NCBI GenBank assembly: GCA_011391495.1
Contig: JAABQK010000001.1
Span: 248,001-312,000 of the forward strand
Source of the DNA: Hydrogenophaga sp.
GTDB taxonomy: Bacteria; Pseudomonadota; Gammaproteobacteria; Burkholderiales; Burkholderiaceae_C
Reading direction: 5' to 3'
Length of the DNA: 64,000 nucleotides
The translations under genes and the position numbers were made by a program. The notes beneath the pieces are model-generated. The model did no database searches and was not told the origin of the DNA. It saw only the letters and a list, made by a program, of their open reading frames with translations. This document shows, in pieces, positions 1-12,505 of this stretch (positions are counted from its first letter, which is position 1; each line of letters begins with the position of its first letter).

Positions 1-450
1 CAGCTCGGTGACCTTGTCGCCATGGCTCATCCAGACCTTGAGCATGCCGTGGCCTTCGGGCGTGTGGAAGTCGGCGATGTCTTTCAGCAGCGCCGTGTGG
101 CCGCGGGCTCGCACCTCGGCGTAACCGAATTCGCGCTGGTGGCCGCTCTCTACCTTGCCACCGAGTTGCTGCGCCATGGTCTGCATGCCGTAGCAGATGC
201 CCAGCACCGGCACACCCAGCTCGAACACCGCGGGCGGCGCCTTGTCGGTGCTTTCTTCGTACACGCTGGCGTGGCTGCCCGAAAGAATCACACCCTTGAG
301 CAGGCCGTCGGCGGCGAAATCGCGCACCCAGGCGTCGCTCACGTCGCAGGGATGGACTTCGCAGTACACGTGTGCCTCGCGCACGCGGCGGGCGATGAGC
401 TGGGTGACCTGGGAACCGAAATCGAGGATCAGGATTTTCTGGTGTTGCAT
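1..450 (-). CDS. guaA: GMP synthase, N-terminal part (cut by window edge)
   Basis: This is the first 150 codons of glutamine-hydrolysing GMP synthase, which aminates XMP to GMP in the last step of guanine nucleotide synthesis. The start ATG (448-450) opens a protein beginning [20 protein letters not shown], the classic GMP synthase amidotransferase start. The nucleophile motif GICYGMQ of class I glutamine amidotransferases follows. The ATP-pyrophosphatase and dimerisation domains lie outside the window. It is downstream of guaB on the same strand, 72 bp away, with a terminator-like hairpin between them. Confidence 0.95.
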   Translation of the reverse strand, partial: MQHQKILILDFGSQVTQLIARRVREAHVYCEVHPCDVSDAWVRDFAADGLLKGVILSGSHASVYEESTDKAPPAVFELGVPVLGICYGMQTMAQQLGGKVESGHQREFGYAEVRARGHTALLKDIADFHTPEGHGMLKVWMSHGDKVTEL

Positions 451-480
451 GGCGATGTCTGTCTGGACTGGGGCAGAAAG

Positions 481-506
481 CAAAAAGGCCGTCCATCGGG
501 ACGGCC
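481..506 (-). terminator. Rho-independent terminator-like hairpin between guaB and guaA
   Basis: On the minus strand an 8-bp perfect stem (GGCCGTCC / GGACGGCC, loop of 4) is followed at once by TTTTTG. It lies just after the guaB stop and before the guaA start. It would end or attenuate guaB transcription before guaA, so guaA may need readthrough or its own promoter. Confidence 0.7.
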
Positions 507-522
507 ACTGGCGCATGGGCGC

Positions 523-1992
523 TTATTCCGCCCGGTAGTTGGGCGCTTCTTTGGTGATTTGAACGTCGTGCACATGGCTCTCGCGGATGCCGGCCGAGGT
601 GATCTCGACGAACTCGGCCTTGTGGCGCATGTGTTCGATGCTCGGGCAGCCGCAGTAGCCCATGGACGCACGCAGGCCGCCCGCCATCTGAAAGATGATG
701 GAGACGACCGAGCCCTTGTAAGGTACGCGGCCTTCGATGCCTTCGGGCACCAGCTTGTCGGCGTTCGGGTTGCCGGTGCTGGACTCCTGGAAGTAGCGGT
801 CGGCGCTGCCCTGCTGCATGGCACCGATGGAGCCCATGCCGCGGTAGCTCTTGTAGCTGCGACCCTGGTAGAGCACGATCTCGCCCGGTGCTTCTTCGGT
901 TCCGGCAAACATGCCGCCCATCATCACCGTGTTGGCGCCCGCCGCGATGGCCTTGGCAATGTCGCCGCTGTAGCGGATGCCGCCGTCGGCGATCATCGGC
1001 ACGCCCGTACCCTGCAGGGCGCTGGCCACGTTGTCGATCGCCATGATCTGCGGCACACCCACACCGGCCACGATGCGGGTGGTGCAGATCGAGCCAGGGC
1101 CGATGCCGACCTTGACGCCGTCCGCACCCGCCTCCACCAGCGCCGTGGCTGCGCCGCCGGTGGCGATGTTGCCGCCGATCACATCGACTTGCGGGTAGTG
1201 GTGCTTGACCCAGCGCACGCGGTCGAGCACGCCCTTGCTATGGCCATGGGCCGTGTCGACCACGATCGCGTCCACACCGGCTCTCACCAGGGCTTCCACG
1301 CGCTCTTCGGTACCTTCACCCACGCCCACCGCGGCGCCCACACGCAGGCGACCCGCCGCGTCGCGCGCGGCGTTGGGGAAATTGAGCTGCTTGGTGATGT
1401 CCTTCACCGTGATCAGCCCCTTGAGCTCGAATGCGTCGTTGACCAGCAGCAACCGCTCCAGCTTGTGCTTGTTGAGCAGCGTCTTGGCTTCGGCCGGTGT
1501 GGTGCCATCGGGCATGGTGATCAGACGCTCGCGCGGCGTCATGATTTCACTCACGGGCAGGTCGTAGCGGGTTTCGAAACGCAGATCGCGGCCCGTGACG
1601 ATGCCCACCACCCGACCAGCGTCCACCACCGGGAAGCCGGACACACCCAGATCATCGGACAGCTTCATGACCTGTCGGATCGTGGTCTGGGGTGAAATCA
1701 CCACCGGATCGCGCAACACACCGGACTCGTAGCGCTTGACTTTGGCCACATGGGCCGCCTGCTCAGCGGCGGTGAGGTTCTTGTGGATGATGCCGATGCC
1801 GCCTTCCTGGGCAATGGCGATCGCCAGCCGCGCTTCGGTCACGGTGTCCATCGCGGCCGAAACCAGTGGCAGGTTCAGCTTGATGTTGCGGGAAAACTGG
1901 GTGGCGAGGGAGGTGTCCTTGGGCAGGACTTGGGAGTACGCTGGCACCAACAGAACGTCGTCGAAGGTGAGCGCTTTGCCGAGTAGGCGCAT
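523..1992 (-). CDS. guaB: Inosine-5'-monophosphate dehydrogenase
   Basis: The product (489 aa) oxidises IMP to XMP with NAD+, the committed step of GMP synthesis, in the cytoplasm. The start at 1992 gives [20 protein letters not shown], the conserved bacterial IMPDH N-terminus; in-frame codons further upstream are not conserved. Two CBS domains interrupt the TIM barrel at about residues 95-205. The catalytic loop [18 protein letters not shown] places the active-site cysteine near residue 303. The length matches the family. It precedes guaA on the same strand. Confidence 0.97.
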   Translation of the reverse strand: MRLLGKALTFDDVLLVPAYSQVLPKDTSLATQFSRNIKLNLPLVSAAMDTVTEARLAIAIAQEGGIGIIHKNLTAAEQAAHVAKVKRYESGVLRDPVVISPQTTIRQVMKLSDDLGVSGFPVVDAGRVVGIVTGRDLRFETRYDLPVSEIMTPRERLITMPDGTTPAEAKTLLNKHKLERLLLVNDAFELKGLITVKDITKQLNFPNAARDAAGRLRVGAAVGVGEGTEERVEALVRAGVDAIVVDTAHGHSKGVLDRVRWVKHHYPQVDVIGGNIATGGAATALVEAGADGVKVGIGPGSICTTRIVAGVGVPQIMAIDNVASALQGTGVPMIADGGIRYSGDIAKAIAAGANTVMMGGMFAGTEEAPGEIVLYQGRSYKSYRGMGSIGAMQQGSADRYFQESSTGNPNADKLVPEGIEGRVPYKGSVVSIIFQMAGGLRASMGYCGCPSIEHMRHKAEFVEITSAGIRESHVHDVQITKEAPNYRAE

Positions 1993-2154
1993 GGGTAAAG
2001 CTCCAAAAACACGATTGTACCCGGCAGGATTCAGGCAAACCCGGTGCACCACCAGCCGCCATTCAGGGCGCAAAAACGACCGCACGGGCAAATGGCGCCT
2101 ATCCCTGACGAATGCTTCACGCCCCTCGCGGTCGGAGCAGGCTAAACTGAAAAC

Positions 2155-2700
2155 ATGGATACATCTACTTCCAAGCTCAAACTTTTCGGTGCCGTGGTGC
2201 TGACAGCCGCTGCTTCACTGGCGTGTGGCACTGCCTTGGCGCAGTGGCAATGGGTGGACAACACCGGTCGCAAGGTGTTCAGTGATACGCCGCCGCCGGC
2301 AGGGGTGCCCGAAAAAAACATCTTGAAGCGTCCAAGCGTGCGTGTGCCAGCGGCTGCGCTCGCTGCGGCATCCACGACACAGGACACCGGCAGCACAACC
2401 AGCCCCACGGTCGCAGCGCCCAAGCCCAGCGGGCGGGACGAGCAGCTGGAAGCGAAAAAGAAACAGGCTGAAGAAACGGATCGGGCCAGGCAGAAAGCTG
2501 AGGCCGAGAAGGTCGCCCAGGCACGGGCCGAGAACTGCGATCGGGCCAAACGGGCCAAAGCCACACTCGATTCGGGCGTCCGCATCGCGACCACCAACGC
2601 GAAAGGTGAGCGCGAGATTCTGGACGACAAGGCCCGCCGCGCCGAGGTGCAGCGCATCGATGAAACCATACGCACCGACTGTTCACCGGCGGCGCAGTGA
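2155..2700 (+). CDS. DUF4124-domain periplasmic protein
   Basis: The product is 181 aa with an N-terminal signal peptide ending near residue 29 (ALA-Q). A DUF4124 motif follows, [19 protein letters not shown], typical of small secreted betaproteobacterial proteins. The middle is a charged, Lys/Glu/Ala-rich segment likely to form a coiled coil (about residues 95-145), and two cysteines lie in the C-terminal half. It is transcribed divergently from guaB. Its function is unknown. Confidence 0.85.
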   Translation: MDTSTSKLKLFGAVVLTAAASLACGTALAQWQWVDNTGRKVFSDTPPPAGVPEKNILKRPSVRVPAAALAAASTTQDTGSTTSPTVAAPKPSGRDEQLEAKKKQAEETDRARQKAEAEKVAQARAENCDRAKRAKATLDSGVRIATTNAKGEREILDDKARRAEVQRIDETIRTDCSPAAQ

Positions 2701-2730
2701 TGCGGTGAAGCGCGAGCCGTCGCCGACGGC

Positions 2731-3054
2731 TCAGTAGCCTGCTTTCGATCCCGGTCGCCGCTGGGCGAACAAACCGGCCGAACGCGCGCCCTGCCCCACG
2801 AACCGCTCCCGCCGGGCGACTTTGGGGTCCACACGCAGCACGCGGTACAGCTCCACCCGGTCGCCTTCGCGCAGCACCGACGCATGCGTCGCTTTCCGTC
2901 CCCAGACGCCGACAGGCAAGCTCCGGCTTTCTGGAAACTGGCCCAGCCAGCCCGACAGGGCCAGCGCCTGCCCCAGGGTGCACGAATCGGGCACCACCAG
3001 GGTCAGCTGGTTCATGTTGCGCGGAGCGCTTGCATAAACGAGCGTGATGTTCAT
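2731..3054 (-). CDS. rnfH: RnfH family protein
   Basis: This 107-aa protein belongs to the RnfH family (ubiquitin-like beta-grasp fold), of unclear molecular role. The N-terminus MNITLVYASAPRNMNQLTLV and the segment GDRVELYRVLRVDPKVARRE are family hallmarks. Its ATG overlaps the ratA stop in an ATGA junction (3051-3054), so the two genes are translationally coupled. The ratA-rnfH pair beside smpB is a very common proteobacterial arrangement. Confidence 0.9.
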   Translation of the reverse strand: MNITLVYASAPRNMNQLTLVVPDSCTLGQALALSGWLGQFPESRSLPVGVWGRKATHASVLREGDRVELYRVLRVDPKVARRERFVGQGARSAGLFAQRRPGSKAGY

Positions 3055-3494
3055 GCACCGTACACCTGATCGGCGCGCTTGACGAAGGCGTCTACCAGAT
3101 TGCCCGCGATCTTGTCGAACACCGGGCCCACCAGCGTGGCCAGGGTCTGGCTGGAAAACCCGTAGCTCAGGCGGAACTCCACTTTGCAGGCGCGCTGCGA
3201 TCCATCGCCCAGTGGGGTGAAATCCCAGCAGCCCTCCAGATGCGAGAACGGTCCGTCCACCAGCTTCACCAGCACCTGACGGTCGTCCACGTGGCTGTTG
3301 CGCGTGGTGAAGCTCTGGCGCAGGCCACCGATCGCCATGCCGACCTTGGCCACCATGCCCTCTTCACCGCGTTCGATCACTTCGCTGTGGTCGCACCACG
3401 GAAGGAACTGGGGGTAGTGGTGCACGTCGGTCACCAGCGCGAACATTTCGTGCGCACTGTGCCAGAGCAAAACAGACTTTTGAATCGTTTTCAT
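3051..3494 (-). CDS. ratA: RatA family START-domain protein
   Basis: The product (147 aa) is a RatA/PasT-type START-domain protein of the cyclase/dehydrase family. Homologues bind coenzyme Q (COQ10-like) and in E. coli RatA inhibits 70S assembly. The chosen start gives MKTIQKSVLLWHSAHEMFAL; an earlier ATG at 3536 would add a non-conserved Cys-rich tail. Family motifs include VTDVHHYPQFLPWCDHSEV and GPVFDKIAGNLVDAFVKRA. It is divergent from smpB with about 100 bp between them and coupled to rnfH downstream. Confidence 0.9.
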   Translation of the reverse strand: MKTIQKSVLLWHSAHEMFALVTDVHHYPQFLPWCDHSEVIERGEEGMVAKVGMAIGGLRQSFTTRNSHVDDRQVLVKLVDGPFSHLEGCWDFTPLGDGSQRACKVEFRLSYGFSSQTLATLVGPVFDKIAGNLVDAFVKRADQVYGA

Positions 3495-3598
3495 ACAATC
3501 GGGCGGGCATTCGAGGCAACACGCCACATCCGGCATGCCGCCCAGGCAGCTTCTGCGCTGCCATTGTATTGGCCAGAAACGGCCGCAACTGACACTCC

Positions 3599-4093
3599 AT
3601 GGCCACCAAACCCAGCAAAAGCGCGCCCACCAAAGGCGTTGACAGCCGCATCGCCGACAACAAGAAGGCGCTCTTCAACTACGCGATTGAGGAACGCTTC
3701 GAAGCCGGCATGGTGCTTGAAGGCTGGGAGGTGAAGGCCTTGCGCGCAGGCAAGGTCCAGCTGACCGACGGCTACGTGGTGATTCGCGAAGGCGAGCTCT
3801 TTCTGATCGGCTGCCAGATCAACCCGCTCAATACCGCGTCCTCCCACATCAGTCCGGACTCGGTTCGCACCAAGAAGCTGCTGCTGCACGGGGAGCAGAT
3901 CCGCCGCTTGATCGGCAAGGTTGAACAGAAGGGCTACACCCTGGTGCCGCTCAACCTGCACTGGAAAAACGGCAAAGTGAAATGTGAAATGGCGCTGGCC
4001 AAGGGCAAGGCCGAGCACGACAAGCGCGACACCATCAAGGAGCGTGAAGGCAAGCGCGAGGTGGAGCGGGTGATGAAGTCCCGCCACCGCTGA
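3599..4093 (+). CDS. smpB: SsrA-binding protein
   Basis: SmpB (164 aa) binds tmRNA and brings it to stalled ribosomes for trans-translation. Diagnostic segments are [38 protein letters not shown], and the basic C-terminal tail rich in Lys/Arg that enters the mRNA channel. The length is typical of betaproteobacteria. The tmRNA gene itself is not in this window. Confidence 0.97.
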   Translation: MATKPSKSAPTKGVDSRIADNKKALFNYAIEERFEAGMVLEGWEVKALRAGKVQLTDGYVVIREGELFLIGCQINPLNTASSHISPDSVRTKKLLLHGEQIRRLIGKVEQKGYTLVPLNLHWKNGKVKCEMALAKGKAEHDKRDTIKEREGKREVERVMKSRHR

Positions 4094-4202
4094 TCAGGTC
4101 CGGCGCATCGCTGTATCAGGGCTTGGTTCAGCCTTGTCACGGCCGTTGGGCCGCGATCATCCTTCGGCGTGAGCCTAGGCGGTGTAACAACGGCATCGAC
4201 AC

Positions 4203-5306
4203 TCAGCGGCCCAGCTCGCGCAGCGGGTGGGCGTGAGGGGGCCAGGGACTGTCGAAGAACGCGCTCACCTGTTCGGGCGCCACGTCTTCAATCCGCGCCG
4301 GGTTCCAGCGCGGTGCATGGTCCTTGTCGACCGCCAGTGCGCGTATGCCTTCCACCGTTTCGCTGGCCGCGCCGGGGCGCAGCTGGAAGCAATGGCGGAC
4401 CATGTCGCGCTCCATGCGCAGCTCGTCGGCCAGACCCATGCCTCGTGCGCGGCGCACCTGCTCCAGCACCACGTGCAGCATCAGCGGCGAGCGCCTGCGC
4501 AACTGCACAGCGGTCTCTTTGGACCATTCGCTCTCGCCCGCCTCCAGCGCCAGGACGATCGCGCCCACGTTCCCCAGTGCGAAGACACGCTCCAGCTCGG
4601 CATTGGGCGCGCTGGCGCGTGCTGTGACTTTCTGCGTGTGGTTCATGCACCAGCGCTGCACCGCCTCGCCGCTTTCGTAGGGGGTCTGACCCAGGCTTTC
4701 CCACAGGCCCGGCAAACGGCCACTCTCCATCTGTGCGTCGGCCAGGCCGGCTGCCACAGCCTCCGGCCCACCGAGCACCTGGCCGGTGAGCGCCAGGTAT
4801 TCACCCAGGCGGCCCGGGCAGCGGCTGAGAAAATAACCGCCACCCACGTCAGGGAACAGGCCGATGCCGGTTTCGGGCATGGCCAGCTTGCTGCGTTCGG
4901 TGACGATGCGCAGGCTGGCCCCCTGGCTGATGCCCATGCCGCCGCCCATGACGATGCCGTCCATGAAGGCGATGTAGGGCTTGGCGTAGGTGTGGATCAG
5001 GTGGTTGAGCGCGTACTCTTCGGTGAAGAAGTCTTCCAGTTCGGGGTTGCCGGCCAGAGCCGCCTGGTGAAAGAAGCGGATGTCGCCGCCCGCGCAAAAA
5101 GCACCAAACGGACCTTCCTTGCCCATTCCACGCACCGCCACCGCCAGCACATGGGGATCGTCACGCCAGGCGATCAGCGCAGCCGTGATGTCTCGGATCA
5201 TGCCCAGCGACAGCGCATTGAGCGCCCTGGGGCGGTTCAGCGTGATGCAACCAACGCGGCCGCGCACTTCGGTGATGACAGGCTGTTCAACGGGCGTCTG
5301 GCTCAT
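4203..5306 (-). CDS. 3-hydroxyisobutyryl-CoA hydrolase-like enoyl-CoA hydratase family protein
   Basis: This is a 367-aa crotonase-fold protein of the ECH_2 / HIBYL-CoA hydrolase type, which acts on acyl-CoA thioesters in valine and related catabolism. The oxyanion-hole and active-site segments are visible: AFCAGGDIRFF, GIVMGGGMGISQGASLRIV, and MPETGIGLFPDVGGGYFLS, the last being characteristic of HIBYL-CoA hydrolases. The start is set at MSQTPVEQ; an upstream ATG adds only eight weak residues. It lies 20 bp upstream of no further gene in the strand's direction and just downstream of the DMT transporter, a loose two-gene unit. Substrate choice within the family is uncertain. Confidence 0.85.
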   Translation of the reverse strand: MSQTPVEQPVITEVRGRVGCITLNRPRALNALSLGMIRDITAALIAWRDDPHVLAVAVRGMGKEGPFGAFCAGGDIRFFHQAALAGNPELEDFFTEEYALNHLIHTYAKPYIAFMDGIVMGGGMGISQGASLRIVTERSKLAMPETGIGLFPDVGGGYFLSRCPGRLGEYLALTGQVLGGPEAVAAGLADAQMESGRLPGLWESLGQTPYESGEAVQRWCMNHTQKVTARASAPNAELERVFALGNVGAIVLALEAGESEWSKETAVQLRRRSPLMLHVVLEQVRRARGMGLADELRMERDMVRHCFQLRPGAASETVEGIRALAVDKDHAPRWNPARIEDVAPEQVSAFFDSPWPPHAHPLRELGR

Positions 5307-5326
5307 GGCGGTGTTTCCTGTGAGGA

Positions 5327-6346
5327 TCAATGCGGCGTGGCGCCGCTTTCGTCGGGTTGGGTCGGCATCGGCAGGGCGCTGCGGTCGCGCCAGGCCAGCA
5401 GTTCATTGAGCAGCAGCGCGGTGATGACCACACTACCACCCAGCAGCACTTCGCGCCCAGGCGTTTCGTTGGCCCAGAGCCAGGCCCAGACAATGCCGAA
5501 AATCACCTCCAGCAGCGCCAGGAGCGAGACCTCCGGCGCCTTGAGCGAACGCGCGCAGACCACGGCCAGCGCGCAGGGAATGGCCAGTTGCACCAGGCCC
5601 AGCAGCGCGAGCCAGGCGACGTCGCCGGGTGTGGCGGCAAAAGGCACGGCCAGCGGCAGCGTGTACAGAGACGACAGGAGCGCGCCCAGCAGCACCGAGG
5701 GCACGAGGTCGATCTTCTCGCCATGCGACTGGCTGCGCTGCACCACGGTCCAGTTGACGGCTGCGGCCACGGGCACGCACAGCGCGGCCAGCGAGCCCAG
5801 CACCAGTCCGGAGGCGTTAGCCTGGGTTCCCGTGAAGGCATCCCACATCTGACTGCCGTACATGTAGACGATGCCGACGCCCGCAGCCACGATGGCGATC
5901 CAGGTACGCAATGGCAGGCGCTGACCGATGGCAAGACGTGCCACCAGGGCGGTGAAGAGCGGGCCCACCGACATGATGATCAGCACGTTGGCCACACTGG
6001 TGAAGGTCAGCGCCAGCATGAAGGCGGTGAACATCAGGCTCCAGCAGACACCCGACACCCAGAATGCGCGCGAGGCTGGCAGCACACCCCAGTGACGCTG
6101 CAACAGACCCTCACCCGCTGCGGCGGCGGGCAGCACGCCAGAGGCGCGGTCTACCGTGCGCCACCAGGGCAGGATCAGCAGCAGCGAGAGCGCTGTGAAG
6201 GCGCTGCGCCAGAAGGTCACTTCGAACCGGGCGGCCGATTCCAGTTGGCGCGAAACGACTCCGGCGATGGACCACATGAGGGTCACCGCGATCATGACGA
6301 AGACCGCCTGGGTGTGACTCAGGCGGCTGAGGGCGCGAAAAGGCAT
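5327..6346 (-). CDS. EamA/DMT family transporter
   Basis: The product (339 aa) is a ten-helix drug/metabolite transporter superfamily protein in the inner membrane. Two EamA repeats are visible: the first begins at AVFVMIAVTLMWSIAGVVSR and the second near SGLVLGSLAALCVPVAAAVN, ending with the usual ALLEVIFGIVWAWLWANE segment. The start MPFRALSRLSH is chosen because the ATG 45 bases upstream lies inside the typA terminator hairpin. The substrate cannot be read from the sequence. Confidence 0.85.
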   Translation of the reverse strand: MPFRALSRLSHTQAVFVMIAVTLMWSIAGVVSRQLESAARFEVTFWRSAFTALSLLLILPWWRTVDRASGVLPAAAAGEGLLQRHWGVLPASRAFWVSGVCWSLMFTAFMLALTFTSVANVLIIMSVGPLFTALVARLAIGQRLPLRTWIAIVAAGVGIVYMYGSQMWDAFTGTQANASGLVLGSLAALCVPVAAAVNWTVVQRSQSHGEKIDLVPSVLLGALLSSLYTLPLAVPFAATPGDVAWLALLGLVQLAIPCALAVVCARSLKAPEVSLLALLEVIFGIVWAWLWANETPGREVLLGGSVVITALLLNELLAWRDRSALPMPTQPDESGATPH

Positions 6347-6356
6347 GGGGCTGAAC

Positions 6357-6385
6357 CGACAACACGGCACAAGGCCGTGTTGTCG
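6357..6385 (-). terminator. Strong hairpin after typA
   Basis: An 11-bp perfect inverted repeat (CGACAACACGG / CCGTGTTGTCG, 7-base loop) sits directly after the typA stop codon and before the DMT transporter start. It lacks a clean U-run, so it may stabilise the typA mRNA end or act as a weak terminator. Confidence 0.5.
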
Positions 6386-6390
6386 ATACA

Positions 6391-8207
<1,817 letters not shown>

Positions 8208-8211
<4 letters not shown>

Positions 8212-9197
8212 GATGTGAGTTCCGGTGAGGTTTCCAGGATTTGCTGTATTTCGATGGGGCTCAGCAGCCGCCCCGGGATCAATTCGCCGCCCTCGGTGTG
8301 GGCACTGCCCAGCAACACGGGGGCACTGGGCGCTTCAGACAGCGGGTTTGGCACAGGGCCGAACACCGCCACTTTCGGTTGGTTGGGCCAGGCGCCACGG
8401 CGGCGCACACCACTGAGGAAACGCCCGGCATTTTCGCTGTCGAGCGTGACGTGGGCGTGGCCGTCCAGCAGGATCTGCACCGGCAGCAGCCGAGCCGATC
8501 GGTCGCTCTCTGTGGCGGCTTCCAGCGCTTCCAGCGTCGTGCACTGCGAGACATCAAACGGCCCGGTGGCGGTGCGACGCAGCAGGATGAGGTGACCGCC
8601 ACAACCGAGCGCCTCGCCGATGTCTTCGCCCAGCGTGCGAATGTAGGTGCCTTTGCTGCAGCGCACACGCAGGCGCAGCTGTGGTGTTTCGCCCTGCAGC
8701 TGCATGTCGAGCAACTCCAGATCGTGGATCACCACGTGGCGGGCCTCACGCTCCACCGTTTCGCCGTCGCGGGCGTACTCGTACAAGGGCTTGCCGTCCC
8801 GCTTCAGCGCGCTGTGCATCGGTGGCACCTGGGCAATGGGCCCGGTGAATCGGTCCAGCACCTCGACCACCTGGCCTACCGTGCAGGTCACCTCACGCGT
8901 GGCGATCACATCGCCTTCGGCGTCCCCGGTGCTGGTTTTCACACCGAGACGCACCACGGTTTCGTAGGTCTTGTCGGCGTCCAGGTGCAGCTGGCTGAAC
9001 TTGGTGGCGGCACCAAAACAGAGCGGCAATACACCGGTGGCCAGCGGATCCAGCGTGCCGGTGTGCCCGGCTTTTTCAGCGCGCAGCAACCACTTGACCT
9101 TCTGCAAGGCCTGGTTGCTGGATAGACCCAGCGGCTTGTCGAGCAACAGCACCCCATGCACAGGGCGCCGCTGCACCCGAGTGCGTGGCGCGTGCAT
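8208..9197 (-). CDS. truB: tRNA pseudouridine(55) synthase
   Basis: TruB (329 aa) makes pseudouridine 55 in the T-loop of tRNAs. The N-terminal [18 protein letters not shown] and the catalytic loop [17 protein letters not shown] (nucleophilic Asp) are present, with a C-terminal PUA-like extension. An AGGAGG ribosome-binding site seven bases upstream supports the start and lies within the end of rbfA. Confidence 0.96.
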
Positions 9198-9199
9198 CG

Positions 9200-9571
9200 T
9201 CAGTCCTCCTTGGCCCGGGATGACACGGCTTTCGCGATCAGTGCATTCATGTCGGCCGCGCGCTCGGTGGTGCGGTCGAACACAAAGTGCAGCGTCGGAA
9301 CGGTGTGGATGTGCAGGCGCTTGAACAGGCCGCTGCGCAGAAAACCCGCCGCGGTGTTGAGGCCTTGCAACGTCTCTGCCGGGTCACCCGTGAGCAGGCT
9401 GAAGAAAACCTTGGCATGTGCATAGTCCGGCGTCACCTCCACGGCGTTGATCGTGACCATGCCCACCCGCGGGTCTTTGAGCTCGCGCGCGATCAGCTCG
9501 GCCAGATCGCGCTGGATCTGGTCGGCCACGCGGAACCCGCGGTTGGGGGTGGAAGACTTCTTGACGGCCAT
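9200..9571 (-). CDS. rbfA: 30S ribosome-binding factor A
   Basis: RbfA (123 aa) is a KH-like factor that matures the 5' end of 16S rRNA and supports cold adaptation. The conserved segments [20 protein letters not shown] and [15 protein letters not shown] are visible. It sits between infB (23 bp gap) and truB (2 bp gap). Confidence 0.95.
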   Translation of the reverse strand: MAVKKSSTPNRGFRVADQIQRDLAELIARELKDPRVGMVTINAVEVTPDYAHAKVFFSLLTGDPAETLQGLNTAAGFLRSGLFKRLHIHTVPTLHFVFDRTTERAADMNALIAKAVSSRAKED

Positions 9572-9594
9572 GACGCTGCTCGGATCCGTACCCC

Positions 9595-12474
9595 TTACAG
9601 GGTGCGGGCCACTTCCTTGACTTCGAAGAACTCCAGCTGATCACCTTCTTTGATGTCGTTGTAGTTCTTGAGCTTGATACCGCACTCGAAGCCTTCCTTG
9701 ACTTCTCGCACGTCGTCTTTCAGGCGCTTCAGGGTGTCGATCTCGCCGGTGTAGATCACCACGTTGTCGCGCAGTAGGCGGAAATGCGCATTGCGCGTGA
9801 CCTGGCCAGAGGTGACCATACAGCCCGCAATGGTGCCGATCTTGGTCGCCACGAACACGGTACGGATCTCGGCGGAGCCGATGATCTCTTCGCGTTTCTC
9901 GGGCGCCAGCATGCCCGACATGGCCGCCTTCAACTCATCGACGGCGTCGTAGATGATGTTGTAGTAGCGCAGATCCACATCGTTGCCTTCGGCCAGCTTG
10001 CGTGCACCCACGTCGGCGCGCACATTGAAGCCGATGATCACCGCCTTGGATGCGATGGCCAGGTTGACGTCGGACTCGCTGATGCCACCGACCCCTGCGA
10101 ACACCAGTTGCACCTTCACCTCGTCGGTCGAGAGCTTGAGCAGCGAAGAGGCCAGGGCTTCCTGCGAACCCTGCACGTCAGCCTTGACGATGATGGGCAA
10201 GACCTTGACCTCGCCCGCCGAAATGTCGGTGAACATGTTTTCCAGCTTGGCCGCCTGTTGCTTGGCCAGCTTGGTGTTGCGGAACTTGCCGGCGCGGTAG
10301 GTGGCGATCTCGCGCGCACGGCGCTCGTCGGTCATCACCATGAAATCGTCGCCAGCCTGTGGCACTTCCGACAGGCCTTGAATCTCCACCGGGATGGAAG
10401 GACCTGCGGACTTGATCGGTTTGCCGTTCTCATCAAGCATGGCGCGCACGCGACCGGAGGTCTGCCCCACGAGCACCACATCGCCGGTTTTGAGCGTGCC
10501 GCTCTGCACCAGAACGGTGGCCACGGAACCGCGGCCCTTGTCCAGGCGTGCCTCGATCACCAGGCCCTTGGCCATGGCATCCACCGGTGCCTTGAGTTCC
10601 AGCACTTCGGCCTGCAGCAGCACCTGCTCCAGCAGGGCGTCCACGCCCTCTCCAGTCTTGGCGGACACGCCCACAAATGGCACGTCACCGCCGAACTCTT
10701 CGGGAACGACTTCTTCGGCCACAAGTTCAGAACGCACGCGCTCCAGATTGATGCCGGGCTTGTCGATCTTGGTCAGTGCCACCACGATCGGGACACCCGC
10801 CGCTTTCGCGTGCTTGATCGCTTCCTTGGTCTGCGGCATGACACCATCGTCGGCCGCGCAGACCAGGATCACGATGTCGGTGGCCTGGGCACCACGGGCA
10901 CGCATGGCGGTGAACGCCTCGTGACCCGGGGTATCGAGGAAGGACACCATACCGCGCGGCGTTTCCACGTGGTAGGCACCGATGTGTTGCGTGATGCCGC
11001 CGGCCTCGCCCGCGGCCACCTTGGCACGGCGGATGTAGTCCAGCAACGAGGTCTTGCCGTGGTCGACGTGACCCATCACGGTCACGACCGGCGCGCGTGG
11101 CAACAATTCGGCTTCCTGTTGCGTCACGTCTTCATCGGTGAAGGCTTCCGGATCGTCCAGTGCGGCCACGATGGCCTTGTGCCCGAGTTCCTCCACCACG
11201 ATCATCGCGGTGTCCTGGTCCAGGGGCTGGTTGATCGTGACCATCTGGCCGAGCTTCATCAACTGCTTGATGACCTCAGAGGACTTCAGGCTCATCTTGT
11301 GGGCCAGCTCAGCCACCGTGATGGTCTCCGGCACGTGCACTTCGATGACCTTGAACTCGGTGGGTGCCACGAAGTTGCCCTGGCCGCTGTCACCACGGGA
11401 ATCGCGATCTCCACGACGGCCACCACCGCGGGGACCACCGCGCCAGTTGGAACGACCGGCGCTGGTGTCACCACGGGTCTTGATTTCCTTCTTCTTGGCG
11501 GCGTCATCCTTCCAGGTCGAGGAAAGATTTTCCGACTTGACTTCCTTTTTGCCAGCCGCTCCGGCAGCACCTGCAGTGCCGGCGGCAGCGGTACCCGCCG
11601 GCTTGGCGCCTGGCGTGCCGGCCGGCTTGTGCAGCGTGCCCTTGATGCTCTTGGCATCGGGCGCCGGCTCGGGCTTTTTTGCCACCAAGGTTTTGGCGGG
11701 AGCCGCCATCATGGCGCGGATGTTGGCTGCTTCGGCTTCAGCCTTGCGGCGACGCTCGACCAGATCCTGGGCGCGCAGGTCATCGGCTCTCTGGGTTTCT
11801 GCCTTTTTGTCGGCAATCACCCGGGCCACCGATTCGCGCTCGATCGCGGCGGCCTGTGCCTTCTCATGTTCGGCAATGCGAGCGGCAGCCGAACCCTGGG
11901 TCTCGACCGCTGCGGTGGGGGCTGCAGCTTCGCGCTCGGCACGCGCCGCGGCCTCGGCGGCCTCAGCGGCGAGACGGGACTGCTCGGCGGCCTCTGCGGC
12001 ACGGGCTTCCTCGGCTTCGCGCTGCTGGCGCTTCTGCGTCAATTCCTCTTCCTGGCGACGCAGCAACTCGGCTTGACGGCGCGCATCTTCCTCGCGCCGG
12101 GCCAGTTCTTCGGTGTCGATCACGGGCGCAGCGGGCTCGGGCACGGGTGTGGGCTCAGGCACCACCACCTCGTCGTCACGCTTGATGAAGGTGCGTTTTT
12201 TGCGCACCTCCACCTGGATCGTTCGGGCGCGCCCGGTCGAGTCGGCCTGCTTGATTTCCGAGGTCGATTTCTTGACCAGCGTGATCTTCTTGCGCTCTCC
12301 GCCAGCCGTGCCGTGGCTGGCCTTGAGGTGACCCAGCAGCATCTGCTTGTCGGACTCCGAGACGGGGTCGTTTCCGGATGTCTTGGGCACTCCGGATGCG
12401 GAGAGTTGCTCCAGCAAAAGGGAGGTTGGCTTGTTCAGCTCTGCAGCCAATTCGGCGACGGTGGTACTTGTCAT
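9595..12474 (-). CDS. infB: Translation initiation factor IF-2
   Basis: IF-2 (959 aa) places initiator tRNA on the 30S subunit and promotes subunit joining. The start [20 protein letters not shown] is the conserved IF2_N domain; the in-frame ATG 57 bases upstream is not used by the family. A long low-complexity, Ala/Glu/Arg-rich linker (about residues 110-380) ends in a Gly/Arg-rich stretch, then a second IF2_N domain. The GTPase domain has [18 protein letters not shown] and [17 protein letters not shown]. Confidence 0.97.
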   Translation of the reverse strand: MTSTTVAELAAELNKPTSLLLEQLSASGVPKTSGNDPVSESDKQMLLGHLKASHGTAGGERKKITLVKKSTSEIKQADSTGRARTIQVEVRKKRTFIKRDDEVVVPEPTPVPEPAAPVIDTEELARREEDARRQAELLRRQEEELTQKRQQREAEEARAAEAAEQSRLAAEAAEAAARAEREAAAPTAAVETQGSAAARIAEHEKAQAAAIERESVARVIADKKAETQRADDLRAQDLVERRRKAEAEAANIRAMMAAPAKTLVAKKPEPAPDAKSIKGTLHKPAGTPGAKPAGTAAAGTAGAAGAAGKKEVKSENLSSTWKDDAAKKKEIKTRGDTSAGRSNWRGGPRGGGRRGDRDSRGDSGQGNFVAPTEFKVIEVHVPETITVAELAHKMSLKSSEVIKQLMKLGQMVTINQPLDQDTAMIVVEELGHKAIVAALDDPEAFTDEDVTQQEAELLPRAPVVTVMGHVDHGKTSLLDYIRRAKVAAGEAGGITQHIGAYHVETPRGMVSFLDTPGHEAFTAMRARGAQATDIVILVCAADDGVMPQTKEAIKHAKAAGVPIVVALTKIDKPGINLERVRSELVAEEVVPEEFGGDVPFVGVSAKTGEGVDALLEQVLLQAEVLELKAPVDAMAKGLVIEARLDKGRGSVATVLVQSGTLKTGDVVLVGQTSGRVRAMLDENGKPIKSAGPSIPVEIQGLSEVPQAGDDFMVMTDERRAREIATYRAGKFRNTKLAKQQAAKLENMFTDISAGEVKVLPIIVKADVQGSQEALASSLLKLSTDEVKVQLVFAGVGGISESDVNLAIASKAVIIGFNVRADVGARKLAEGNDVDLRYYNIIYDAVDELKAAMSGMLAPEKREEIIGSAEIRTVFVATKIGTIAGCMVTSGQVTRNAHFRLLRDNVVIYTGEIDTLKRLKDDVREVKEGFECGIKLKNYNDIKEGDQLEFFEVKEVARTL

Positions 12475-12505
12475 AGGTTCTTTTCTCCGCTGGGGCCTCC
12501 GCTGG

